64,000 bases of DNA from Lunularia cruciata (lineage: Eukaryota > Streptophyta > Marchantiopsida > Lunulariales > Lunulariaceae). Positions within the stretch are counted from its first letter, which is position 1. Each line of letters opens with the position of its first letter. The position numbers and the translations under genes are program-made. Shown piece after piece: positions 48,476-60,558 of this stretch. Location of the stretch: the NCBI GenBank assembly GCA_948567375.1, contig OX419762.1, positions 57,802,841 through 57,866,840 of the forward strand, in the 5' to 3' direction. The notes beneath the pieces were generated by a model. It had not been told where the DNA came from and made no database searches. It saw nothing but the letters and a program-made list of their open reading frames with translations.

Positions 48476-49564
48476 ATGTAAAAATCTCTAGGTCATTTCT
48501 TTTGAAGAGTACCCCGCAGTAAATGACATCATCTTGCGAATACTGAGATTAATCCTGACGCAAATGGCAGGGGACATGGTACATTTTTTATTGGGATGAA
48601 TTGTTAGGGATGGGAGGAGTTCAATGTTCACTGAAACAAGACCAAAAAGGAACCCTTTTACTTTCCATGATTAGTATTTCTGTACAAGAAAAATGCAAAG
48701 TTGCATAGCCTAGTCTTCACTTGCGACTTTCTTACCTATTCCCTGTCTAGTCTTCTCCTCCGACTTACTCAATAATAATGCCCTACAACACCGAACATGT
48801 CACTATGGTGACCACACCTCTCCTTGAAGCCAATGTCCAAAATTGATTTTACCCTTTCTCCAATCCTGTATCCTCCTTCAGACCACGTAATTAGGCGGTG
48901 TCTCTTACCTTGAATATTTAATGGCAGTCCAGCAGTGTTTAGCCCATACTCAACACAGTGAGCACTGCCATAATTACGCTTTCGGCATATAAATAGTACT
49001 GAACTTGGTTTCAAATCATCACAGTTCGTCCGATAATGAGTGGAAACCGTAAAGCACTCCTAGACTTCATGGCTTCCAGTAACAACAAAATTAAGGAGAT
49101 GTTTCTCTGAATCTATACAAGAACCAATCTCTCTTGGAACTGTCAGGTTTCTCTCACCTTGATTGGGTTGGAAGTTCTAATCTGCCGTTGTCAAAGGTCC
49201 GTGAGTGACGACTTACAGCATCATAGATCGAATGGAGTAACAATCGACTTTACGTCATGTGTTATTGTCGTCAGCCGTACGATGCTTGAAACGGAGAATA
49301 AGCAGTGTCGTGCGACCTCAGAGGGACAGTTAGACTGACCTTTGGGCTTTTGAGTGCCAAGTCCTAAGTCAAAGTTTCTTAAGTACTGAAAGTAAGCAGG
49401 TGGTGCGCAGCCAGCTACTGAGTCCTCGAATTAGTATCCATTTCCCGTCGACACGATCTCCAGAGGTACAATTAAAAACTCTGGACTCATTGACTCACTC
49501 GGCGCAACAGGCATCTGGAACTGTAAAACTTTGTAGCATTACATCGGCTTGGATGTTGCTGCTT
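48476..49564. other. Intergenic DNA downstream of the decarboxylase gene
   Basis: Presumably the 3' flank of the gene to its right. No other gene recognised. Confidence 0.4.
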
Positions 49565-52500
49565 CTATAACTCCTCCGGACCTGAATAGTCAGGTTCTCC
49601 ATCCAGTCCCAGGTGCCCATCACGCACGTTGAAACTTGAACTTGCTCGAATACCCATCTTCGCTATATCATTGTTGAGCCCAACTACACTGTCCTGGATT
49701 GATGGCCGTTGCACGTGATCGTTTACTTCAGCCGAATACATCCGCGCCACTCCTAATGACTCGCCTACAGTAACCAGAGTTTCCAGTGATCTTTCACTAT
49801 TGGCCAGTAAATCCTCGTCCAACTCTATGGCTCCCTGCACATCATAGGCAAGTATATCAATTGCATAGTTGCTGAGGGAGATTTAAGGTTATAACGTACG
49901 CCATGATAGTGCTCCAAAGTACCACTGTAATCTGCACTATTATGCAAGAAAGAAAGTGACACCTGAGGGAATACATGCGATCGTCCATTTATCGTCAACC
50001 TTTGACATGAGCTGGCTTTACAGTAGAACTTCAGATACTATCCATTATGTCCAAACTATCGCCGATATCTAAACAAATATCGCCCCTGTGAGACTGGGAG
50101 ATAATTGAAACTAAAAAGTTCACCTTTTGGAAAACCATGATGCAAGTGCTACCACCGAAAGAGAAATAACCAAACTGCAGCCACACGTAGAAATTGTCAG
50201 GCTAACAACAAACAACATCCATATTTGACGGGAATAAAGATTTTAAGAGAGTTTCAATTGATGAGCATACAGCGATTCATTTAAAGGTTGTTAAATCCCT
50301 TCTTCAATCACTCTGCGACAAGCAGGATTTAAAGGTCCCCGTAATCCGCGGTAAGCTCTTAGATGTAAGCCTCCATCTTAGTAAACAGTGCTCTCGCACT
50401 CGTCCTTTCATTCCGCGTATCGGGCGATTGCTGCTAGATGGATGCTAACGACCGAGCCTGACATTCTTAGCAGGACGGATAGTAAGACTTCGGTTGGCTG
50501 CTCGCGATGACATCCTATAAGTCTGTACTTTTGTATGGGAATATTTTAGTGAATCAAAAACTTCCGCGCATGGAAATATGCCTTATGGATATGTACCTAG
50601 TGTACCAGTAGCAGCAGCACATCAGCGATAATTGCGTGATGTTCTTACCGAAAGCGTTTCAGAAGGAATAGAGAAAAGGATCCTAGATGTCCTGGTGAGC
50701 TTTCCGGACAAAAGGAAGCTAGGAAAAATGAATACATTGCAGCTGACAAAGTGAATCGGGCAAACATTTCGGGCAAGAGATTAAGACAGAGCGTGAACAA
50801 GACTAATAGAAACACACCTCGTCTCCTTTCTTCAAATGATCTCCTTCTCTCTTAGTAAAGGTGATACTGCCCACCATAGTTGCGCCAATCGCAACAAAAG
50901 CCATCTGGGAATAAGAATTGTATCTATTATTACACGGTGGATTTCATGGCGACATTTACAGTGATGTGAAAGAAACTAAGACTGGATTCATTACTGTTGG
51001 TAGAACAACCCAGAGGCAAAGAATGCAACTATGTCAATCGAAATAGATTTGGCACAGACCTTGCCAAATTCTTTGCTCGAGATTACAGATACTGCTCGCT
51101 TGTTATCAGTAAAGACATTGCAGTACTTACTGTTAACAGCAATGGGATTCACCTGCGGACCAGAGTTTGCATATGTACGTCATGCACCTGCTTACACAGC
51201 GTGATGATGTAGGCGCCAAGGCAAACGTAGCAAGACTGCAAGCAAGGGACCTAGACCTGAATTCACCAAACATTGCTAATGACCTATCAAGACTAAATAT
51301 CCAAGACCTGGTAAAGCTTCTTGCAAGGGCAAGGACTATTGGGCCTTATCACATCTTCTGACGTATAAACCTAGTCGATACGAGAAATACCGTGTAAAGA
51401 TGACCTGGAATGTTGATTATAGGTCCAACAACACCAGTGATTGGCACATGAAAACGATGATAGTCCTGCGTCACAAAGAATGTTGCACTTCCATAAGTGA
51501 CAAACTCTCTTGAAAACATGTCACGGTATGTGACGTAGGCAGCAGTTCGTACACAGCAGTCACAAAGGAGGAGACAACAGTGTCCCTGTATCTGATCACT
51601 GGAATCCTTTTACTTGCATTAGTACTCACTAGTAGAAAGCCATGAATCCACCGGGATAGGGCACAACCAAAAGACCAGGTTCTGTAACAACCTGAGGTGC
51701 TAGTCGGAAAATAACCAACGTGCCGCCGCCAAAGTCCCTGGCAATCTCATCACTACCTAGAAGTCCTTTGATAGAAAACTTGCGTCCCTGCATATTAACA
51801 GATTATCTATGTGATGAGCCTAGATGGCGCCATGGTAGTTTCCCAAAGACAACCGATTACGATTTGTGGATAAAATATTCTATGACCAGCGAGGAAAGTA
51901 AGCAGTACGCTGTTTAGTAACGTCAAGCAAACCAATGCTCTCGAGTCAGAATAAAAAAAAAAATTCAGCTTGGCTTTTAAATGAATGCAGTCGCTTCTGA
52001 CATCTTGCACACAGGCACTTTATATACCAAATAGCTCCTGCCCTCCCATGTCGCCACAACCGACAACAAGTGGGAGTTGGAAGGTCGTTTCTAGGTCGTC
52101 GTACCTTAATCCAGAAGCGAGCTGCATCATCAACACTGTTATATGCCATTAAACGGCAATCAGCCCCACATACAGCAACGGCGTCATTGTCCTCATGGGC
52201 AATGGGACGGCATCCTTCTGCTAGTTCTCGAATGAAGAAATCGTTAAATGTCTGCACAAAAAGTGATTCCGATTCCCCAATACAAGGATAAGTACTTTGA
52301 ACTGAATTTAGACTTCTACCACGGTCAAGCTGAAGTGGAATAAGAGATGGCAAGTGTCCATACCTTATACGACTCAATGGGATATTTGAACTCTTCAACC
52401 TTGATACGGTCCTGAAATTTTGCAATGTAATACCAAGTAAGCACGTTCATCTGATGCTAGTCAGTGGGAAATGATATGCAGTAGGTTAGTAGAAAAGCTA

Positions 52501-55500
52501 TGACTTTGATCCCTTGCGCATTAGGTACTATATCTGATGTTCCCCATGAAAAGGTCTATACAATGCCCCTGGATACAAATAGTGCGCGAACAAGTTGCGG
52601 CTATGCTTTGAAACTTGACTTGGCTTCATGTATAATGCACCTGGAAAAATTCGATGAACTTCGGAATATCCTTTGCGGATTCAGTCGTGGCCATCCGTTC
52701 TCCTTGTTTCTTGGACATGTTCAGAAGGAGGTTCTTGGTTCCTGCGCATACAAGAAGATGAATTGGCACATAAGTTCCAGTGAAGAAGCATATGATATCA
52801 AGACTTGACAGCGCATCAACTATATGGCAGCATCTCACCGGACGTTGTTTCTTGACCTATTGAATCAATTCACAAAGTGTAGATCTAGAAGGTATGTCAA
52901 ACTGGAAAATCCAGCAAAAGTCTTCAAGAATACGAGCACTTGTGAACCAAGACTTCAAACACGAGACATCTCCCAAGAAGTGACTGAACATATTAATTGG
53001 TCACACCGACTGTTGAAATCTTTGCTAAAATAAATGTATAGATACTTGTACGATCACTCGAAATATCCAAAGTTTGAGATAGGGGAGCCACTAACGGATA
53101 TCAAGGAGGGCAAGAGTCAGCTTTGACTGGTAGATGGCTCGCAAAGACAGAACAATCTTTCGGTCGATCAGTTCCTCCACTAAACGCTTCGTTCTTCTAT
53201 CAAATACCTGTGAGCACATACTACAAGTCACTGTCAGAAACTTTTGTGCATGACGAACTCGAAACAGACTGTACCGGTCCATTTGTCAGATTGAACCCTG
53301 CTCCTTTACAGCAAACGAGAACTGTACTCGTTTGGTTAGAAAACTCTTGCAAGTACTTACCGATGTGTTGGTTTTAGGTTTGCAGCTTATGTTCTGGGAA
53401 CTTGCTGAGCTGGCTGACTACAACAAGAGGCATATTATCCATAATTGACAGGATAGATAAGGAACATCACATGCATGTATCAAGAGTAGTCAACACAAAA
53501 AATAGAATTCCAACGACAAATAGACTGATGGAGGTGAATCTGACCAATATGTGTGCAGCACTTGCTCCTGATTTGAGACCACCAGCATCATACGAGGATA
53601 AGTTCGCCCACTCACTCAACTTAAACATCCACCTGTGCATAAAGAAGCCATGAGTATACCATGAGGTGCCTCACTTGCAACCTGGAATCTAGGTTCATAC
53701 CCCCAAAGAAAAATAAAAGCTTATTCTATTGCAGATCATATCTGGAATCTATGTTATTAGTCAAACCATAGTTAACTTTTGTCAGGATAGATTAGTCCAG
53801 TATGTGAAGCAATGGTACAGATCATCCAGGTTCCGCAAACAACTGCTTTACACTTTGACCTTGACTAAAGAGGAACTGATGTTAGACTGTACTTACCCAT
53901 AGGAGGCCTGTTTCTCTGTGAGAAATCCACCTGTCATTATTTGATTCCCGGTTCCCTCATCGAAACACAGGGTCATATGTATGATATCATTGAGTTCATC
54001 TATGTTCGCAAGAGATTCTCCGCACACAGGACACCGCTTGACCAGCACTGCCCTGTCATGCAAAACAGGATGTTAAGCTTCATAAAATGAGCAGAAAAAC
54101 CTTGTGAAGAGAGTGATTACGTATTCTAAGCGTATGGAAGAAGAGATGAGAATGAAGAAACTCGACCTGTCTCCATTCATTGCTATAAGCTCGGCCAGTT
54201 CATCAGCACTCACTTTACCATCTTGATTTTGATCAGCCTTGGTGTACATCTGTTCGAGCTGCAAAATGCCAAAACGCCGGATCACAATGTACTTGATTCC
54301 GGAGAAAATGGACTTAAAAAAATATGATTCTTCCATTCCATATCAGTCACAAGAAACCTTTAACAGCATACAATCGTTTTCACCACATCATTCATCAAAC
54401 GTGAACATATGACGTAAAGCCTTCTTTTATTCTGAACCTACCTGCTTATCTGAAACTTTGTTCCCAAAGGCCTTAATCAGAGTACGAAACTCATCGAGTG
54501 AAAGCTCGCCATTTTCATCAGAGTCCTGAGAAACACCAGGCTAGTTAGCACAATGACAGCTTCAAATGAACCGGTCACAAGTCTGAGGACAGTATCACGA
54601 CATTTAATGCGGAGAAAATATGTTCATATTGATGCGAAAATTGGAGTTCACTGGACAGCTATATTGTCAAACCCGATGTCCCTCCATACATGAAGCCTTA
54701 GACGCTCCTGCATGACTCCGAGTATGCTCAACTATTCTAGGGAACTTGAAACTAAATGAAATTACTAACTGGCAACCTTTGGGACAATTTATAGCCTGAC
54801 TGAGGTACATATATACCACAAGAGAAAGCAAGCGTCGTGCAAACCCCATCTCCGTTGACTCGCGATCCTGCAATAACCAGATTGAACAATTCAGCACCAA
54901 TTTCCTCACTTTTGGCCCTTGTAAGAAATTCTCAGAATCTTGCCCTGCGTTCATCACATCTTTGACTATCCTCGTAACGACCACAGCTGGGGTATGAGAA
55001 CGGTATAAGCAGCTGAGTCTCCTACCTCGGCGTCATACCCAAGTGTTATGGATCCAACCACTTTTGACTGAGAATTTGGATCAAGCAACTGATGTACCTC
55101 CTTACTGTGGTCCACTTCCTGTTTTCATAACTTAATTAGTACCCTAGCTAATGGAATAAGCGTCCGGGCAGAACATCAATGCTAACAAGTGCACGTAACT
55201 GGTAACAGAACCAAATGCTACATTTGGATTGGTGTCAACAATATACACTGCCAATACAGAATTATGCAAGACCACAGAGAGGAAAACGGATACAGCTTCC
55301 TCTCGTGTCTACGTGTTGGAAAAGGGAGGCTAAAGATAATAGTTCAGTTCAACGTCGGCAGCATCCGTTAGAGATGTAGAAGATAAGTCGGGTTTGATTC
55401 TTACCGGATTGAAGATTTCGGAGAGATCCAGTTCACAATAGCCAACCAAATTGTTCTTCGAAAACTTGTTTGTCTGCATTGTATAAAAGCTTACTAGTCA

Positions 55501-57198
55501 GGTTCCCCAGGATAGGAGTAAGGTTTTAACGCATCCATTAATTTGCTATCCAGCTGAATGCATGTCATTAAGGTCGGTTTTACAAGCTGTAGCTGTTGCG
55601 AATTCCTAACTCCGACGGACCGACAGACTGACAGATTGAAGATATCCATGGATTGATCGCGCTAGCAGAAACAACCAGAAGACTTTTACACTCTATAACA
55701 CTGCACAGAATCTGTCACTAAGTGACTCCAGACCATGTTCAGGTTGTGCCCTTCCAAACTTCGGAAGGCAATATGTAGTCTACTCACCTCGAACACACTT
55801 ATGTGAACAATTCGTGGACCGTTTGCTTCCAAAACAATATTCTTTTTCTGTAGAAACACAATTGGACCTTCGAATCAGTCCATTTTAAAGAAGCCCGACA
55901 GGATATGCCAACTCATGGTTCTTTGGTAGGACAGGCTTATTGATTCTCGGCGTCGTATCTTTCACAAAAGAATAGTACTCAGTTTGGAGGACCACGTTCC
56001 ATTGCTTGAAATAACATTCCAACTACAAAGCCTAGCAGAGAGAGGTAAATAATACTGGCATGAGAGTGTCATACCGAATTCCATAGGGGTTTGTCTGTGC
56101 TGCAAACATGAGGGCAGATTGGCAAACATATTCAAAGTCAGACCAGCTGGCTGGAGCGATGTGAAACAAAATTATATGTTCATGAAGCTACGATACTCCT
56201 CAATACAAAAGTTTGAATCGGCTCAGAGTAAGCACGTAGATTAAACACGCCCAAACTGCTGATTACCGCTGCTATAAACAGGTCTTAAAACTTTGATAAT
56301 TTAGCTGGTATCGGATAGGATCAGAGTAATACTTATTTGATGTGGTCGTCCTGAATGTCTGTTCTCCTAAAGAAACACAGGCGAACCACTTGTCTTTGAA
56401 CTGCATCTCTGCCTGTCCTCATTTCCACATGTCCAACAAGAAGCAGAACAAACTTGGTCAAAAATTAACGGCCTGCTCCCGATCCAAATCAACGGTACTC
56501 ATTTTGGCTCCGACGAGTGCATCATCACTTGAATGCAAATAGCAGAAGAAGCTCACACAGTCCGAGCTTCGGTACATAGGCTTCTGAAAGGCAAAACGTG
56601 GGGTGCATATCGAAATCCTCGAACAAGGACAGCTGGTGGATGTAAGATCGTCAAGGTCTTTGAAGAGGATTATTCGTGCTCGCGAACTTCGTGCTTCTTT
56701 CGAGATTCCCATTCTCTCCTCGCCATTAGTTGGCAGTTCCAGTGGAACTCTCAAATCATCCGCTTCAATTGAGTCTGTTTACAGAAGAATAACGTAGAAT
56801 ATCGAGCAATTGCTGCGACCGCGATACTTCCGGGACTGGGTAAAAATCTACTTTCAAATGAAAACGTGCTTCTACTTGTTTAAGCACGAACGGTAAGCTC
56901 TCTGAAGTGACTGGATCATGTTCAAAGCAGGGCCTAATTCTCATAAGCACGTAAAATTAACACCCCTTTCATCCACTCATAGGCAAGAAAACCTTACCGA
57001 GAAGAGGGTAATCCGCACAATGCCGCTAAATTGCTCCTGTTTAATGGATTTTCTCAGGTCGTTCTTGGAACCGGTGCTTCGGAAAGCTCTTCTTAGCCGG
57101 TTCCTCGATCCACCTCCTCCAGCCAACCTTGGCCTACTGCTTCCATTCTGTTCCTCGTCTTCCTCCTCTGCCTTCCCATGGGAGTGTGCGTGCCCCAT
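49565..57198 (-). CDS. PSD2: Phosphatidylserine decarboxylase, plant PSD2/PSD3 type (21 exons)
   Basis: Converts phosphatidylserine to phosphatidylethanolamine at endomembranes (tonoplast or ER in Arabidopsis). Exons: 57198-56998, 56412-56333, 56099-56075, 55847-55788, 55473-55405, 55118-55026, 54867-54817, 54525-54442, 54258-54167, 54052-53897, 53632-53545, 53207-53096, 52741-52641, 52411-52364, 52251-52105, 51787-51692, 51465-51391, 51152-51060, 50904-50818, 50174-50124, 49834-49565. All GT-AG, all in frame, 692 aa. Domains: N-terminal MGHAHS, a possible N-myristoylation site; C2 domain (about 58-180); EF-hand loops 194-205 (DSDENGELSLDE) and 230-241 (DQNQDGKVSADE); a CPVC-x14-H-x3-C finger in exon 10; decarboxylase core with Asp451 (GADCRLMA), His504 and His507 (DYHRFH), and the GGST self-cleavage site whose Ser595 becomes the pyruvoyl group. 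An in-frame ATG 15 bp upstream (57213) is an alternative start. Exon 3 is only 25 bp. The last exon extends past the usual C-terminus by about 60 residues. Confidence 0.93.
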
Positions 57199-58325
57199 CT
57201 CACCTCCGAGCATTACAAGATCCTGCACCTTCAAGGCACTGACCACATATAAGGCAGGAAACCTCCGCGCGTTGGCCAATGTTGTCTGGGCACGAATTAC
57301 CCTTCCTCTGAAGCTCGACCACTAGTCTCTCCTTCCTAACTCCATGTAAAGCCGGCAGTCCAAGAAATCCAAACAAAACAAAAGTCCACCCCACAATTCC
57401 AATTCGTTCCCTCCTAGACAAGAATCAATCCCCTATCCAAAATCCTCAACCCAAACTCCAGCATAGTAATAATAGAAACTTCAAGTCCCAGTCCTACACA
57501 GCCTTCTAAGACAGAGCTACCTGCAGAAGCGGACAGCACGAAACACAGTGCTCCGAAAAGAATCTGGAACCGGAGAAAAGTATGGTCAAATTAATAGAAG
57601 AATCAATTTAAATACGCGCTTCAAACAGAGCCTTCAGATAAGGAAGTGGAGGCGGAACACGGAGTACGCAGGAGTCGAGTCGAAGGAAGTGGGTGGAGAG
57701 ACACGCACTCGGAAGGAAGGGAAACTTGACCAGGGAGATAAATGTGCTACGGATCCTCTCTCCTACTGATGCAGCCAACGACAGACGATGACAGTCATTG
57801 GGGAACTGACGAACGTCTGAGCTTCTAGCTCGTCGTATCCCCGATTTCCGTACGTTTCTCTTTCCGGCGTCAGCCGCCTCCATTCTTATTCCATGTAACT
57901 TGTACAGTACAAACTGCATAGAATATAAACTACGGTGACTGTAGAGTAACTCCTTAAGCTGTAGAGCTTTTATTGTACTCCCGGTTATGTGTAATACGAC
58001 TGTCAGTTTACCTTTCGCCCTAGTGGATTATTCTCTTCCTCATCTTTTCAACTTTAGTTAACAGTCTATGGTTGTTCCTTTATTGCTTGAACGGGCCCAT
58101 AAATCCAAATTTCACGTTCGGATTGTATTGAGTCTCCTGGAATATCAGCTGGACGATATTCTAAAATGCTGGTTGTACACGTCCGAAAATGTTGATGCAT
58201 AGATGATATAGACTCTTTTCGTCCCATACTTCTCTCCCTGATCTGGTTTTATAAATAGAGTACGTATCCCTTTACTGTCAGTTTTCAAGTGGATTTTCGT
58301 TAGTACCAAACTCCCTTTTTCTTAA
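57199..58325. other. Upstream region of the decarboxylase gene and intergenic DNA
   Basis: The reading frame of exon 1 stays open upstream without an ATG beyond 57213, so this is leader and promoter. Purine-rich on the plus strand at 57640-57730. No other gene. Confidence 0.4.
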
Positions 58326-58327
58326 CT

Positions 58328-58412
58328 TTGGGGTCTAGCCCTATTTTACCTCTTTTTCTCGATGCAGTTTTCCGAACCTTCGTATTTTCTACACGGTTGC
58401 CTTTTTTACTTT
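58328..58412 (+). mobile_element. Copy of the dispersed LINE 3' end in plus orientation (copy F)
   Basis: It reads 'ggggtctagccctattttac', 'ctctttttctcg', then '...cgtattttctacacggttgccttttttac', the same order as the minus-strand copies but on the plus strand. A diverged flank pair ('cttaactttg' and 'tttaaccaagtttg') might be an eroded target duplication; this is uncertain. Confidence 0.6.
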
Positions 58413-59310
58413 TCCTTTAACCAAGTTTGAATATACCTATGAAGGAAATTATTCGACTCCCAAGAATAGATTGAGGATGCCAGTGTCCTAAGAAAGTACA
58501 GAGGAATGTACTGGAATCAAAATAGATTCACAGAAATTGACATTGACCAGATTATCCTGCCTACCTGGTTTACTTTACCCCCGGCCCAGTCTGTGGGTCT
58601 TTCCCCGCACGACTTTACATTTTCTAACCGCAGTTTCTCGCTAAACTGTAGAATCTGAAGGTCAAAGATGTCTACTGTATCCCACTTAACTCTAGTCGTT
58701 TTAGCCGTCGCCGTCGGGGCCGTGAATAAAGTCATACTCTCGGGACTTAGATCCCACTTGGCCGTCCTGCGGATCGCCAACGTGGTATGATAGGTCTCAT
58801 CCTTCGCGGTTGAGTGCCGTTCCGCGAAGAATCTACGCCGCAGTATTAGCCGAGTAAAACTTTTAAACGTTGGTTTGGCTACAGCCTGGTTAAGGAATGT
58901 TCGGCAAAGTCTCACCCATGTACAGTCGACTCTCTCGAACGGTTAGTGCTGGGGGTCACTCTAAAAGGTAACGAAAAAGGAAAATAATACTATAATATTA
59001 CAAGTAAAGTAAAGAGAATATTAATCTTAAATATCCTTTAATTTTCAGAATTTTATTGAACTGCTTGATACTATCACTTCATAATCAAGGTAGTCATAAT
59101 GCACAAATTTCATGGTTAACTTATTCTTGACTAGAAACTCGTTTCAAACTGCAGTTGAGTGTCCGTCTCATGGAGAATGGATATGTTGTGATTATTATTG
59201 TTACTATGTGATTATGTCCTCGAACCTTAAATTAAACCATTGAGTAATGGTTAAATGACTTTGCTCTGTTCAACTAGAAAATACGATTATAGGTCGTCTT
59301 GTCGATACCC
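58413..59310. other. Intergenic DNA with one unassigned open frame
   Basis: A minus-strand frame (58517-58915) is open for over 130 codons but begins without ATG and shows no known domain. It is not called as a gene. Confidence 0.4.
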
Positions 59311-59520
59311 TCTCAAATAACCATACGATTAATCATGGTTAAATAATTTTTTCAATTGATAAGTAGTGAGATTGTTATTCAAGGCGTTCACTTTGCACCT
59401 CAACCTCAATGGCATCTCAAATAACCATACGATTAAATCATGGTCAAATATTTTTTTGTCGATTGATAAGTAGTGAGATTGTTATTCAAGGCGTTCACCT
59501 TGCACCTCAACCTCAATGGC
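59311..59520. repeat. 104-bp tandem duplication
   Basis: Two adjacent units (starting 59311 and 59415) share 'tctcaaataaccatacgatt', 'gataagtagtgagattgtta' and 'caacctcaatggc', with few differences. Confidence 0.8.
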
Positions 59521-59660
59521 GTATTTGGACGGTGGCTAATGAGAGATATTAACGGATGTACTCTTTATTATTTATCAAGGAGAAACTTATTTCCCATTCG
59601 TAAAAATTACTAGTTTTAACTGCAATGGAAATCATTGACCATTTCTTAGTATTATTATCA

Positions 59661-60380
59661 AGAAAAAGGCAACCGTGTAGAAAATACTAAGTACATGAAG
59701 ACCACATCAAGCCATACAAGGATAAGATAAAAGAGGTAAAATATTGGTATGAGAAATCTGCACTATTGCACTTAGATATCCATACCATGCAAGTGGTAAA
59801 GTCTACAAACTCTTGGAGCATCCCAAGAAGCATCACCTAGTGTGATTGCTCTCTTATGGATTGCACCAACAATTGCTTTTTGTAGAGCAATGGACACATG
59901 TTGTATGAAATATGCTACAAAGTATGAAAATGAGAATAGTACACAATGATATCTAATATGATATGCTCTTGCGCACTCCTTGACAAATGTGTTGAAAGTC
60001 ATATCCATCGCCCTATATATCTCCAAGGCTAGAGGAACAAAGAGGCGATTCACCGCATACCACTATACTTGGAGATCTTGCTTATTGCCACTCCACTTGC
60101 CACCCATCCATGGAGATGAATAATCACTTCCTCTAAAATTGCATCACGCATAGGGTCCATAACCACAACATCCACCACTACCACCTGATCATCTCTAACC
60201 AACTATAAGTTTGCCCTAGCACATGTCATCTGCAAAGCAAGCAAGGTATCCAATCTCTTGTGCCATAGCAAACATTATATCCTTGATTACATTATATCCT
60301 TGATGGCATCATGGGTAGATATCTTCTACCCTTCAAAAAGACATCATGTCATATGGATCATTGTTGTATCTAATGTAGAA
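59661..60380 (-). mobile_element. LINE fragment: RT-protein C-terminal tail plus 3' end (copy E)
   Basis: The 3' end (59661-59745, minus strand) matches the short dispersed copies and ends ...GGTTGCCTTTTTC. Directly 5' of it a frame reads 'FVPLALEIYRAMDMTF' and 'VKECARAY', then 'VSIALQKAIVGAI' (60053-59772). Further 5', in another frame, 'VVVMDPMRDAI' and 'THDAIKDIMFAMAQEIGY' follow a Cys/His-containing stretch. From memory this is the order of the conserved tail behind the reverse transcriptase in LINE-like proteins of algae and seed-free plants (THDAI...; VVVxDPTR; PLAIEVFGCL...; VSxALQ). The frame changes near 60055 and there are internal stops, so it is dead. The reverse transcriptase itself is missing; the 5' end is cut off by the LTR at 60430. 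Confidence 0.6.
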
Positions 60381-60429
60381 CCACACTCACAAGTGAGTAA
60401 TGAAGATGCACATGGTGAACTAAACCTAA

Positions 60430-60558
60430 TGTAATACCATTAGCTAGATAAATTAACTTCAAGTGAAAATAGGCTTGGTAATATCTTTAGAGATGTTATA
60501 CATGATGGTCTAAGTAGATCAAATAAAGGAGTCTCCAAAAGAAGATTTCCACTAATAA
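60430..60558 (+). repeat. 5' piece of an LTR-1 copy, interrupted by an LTR-2 element
   Basis: It starts TGTAATACCATTAGCTAG and follows the LTR-1 pattern ('ggtaatatct...gatgttatacatgatggtc...gtagatcaaat...ccaaaag...actaataa') until LTR-2 begins at 60559. The remainder of the LTR is not seen and would lie beyond the inserted element, outside the window. Confidence 0.65.

Noticed and set aside
57279-57279. Earlier start for the decarboxylase
   Set aside because: The codon there is TTG. The first in-frame ATGs are 57213 and 57198.
58517-58915. 132-codon minus-strand frame
   Set aside because: It starts without ATG, has no recognised domain, and no exon or promoter signal supports it. Length alone is weak evidence in DNA of this composition.
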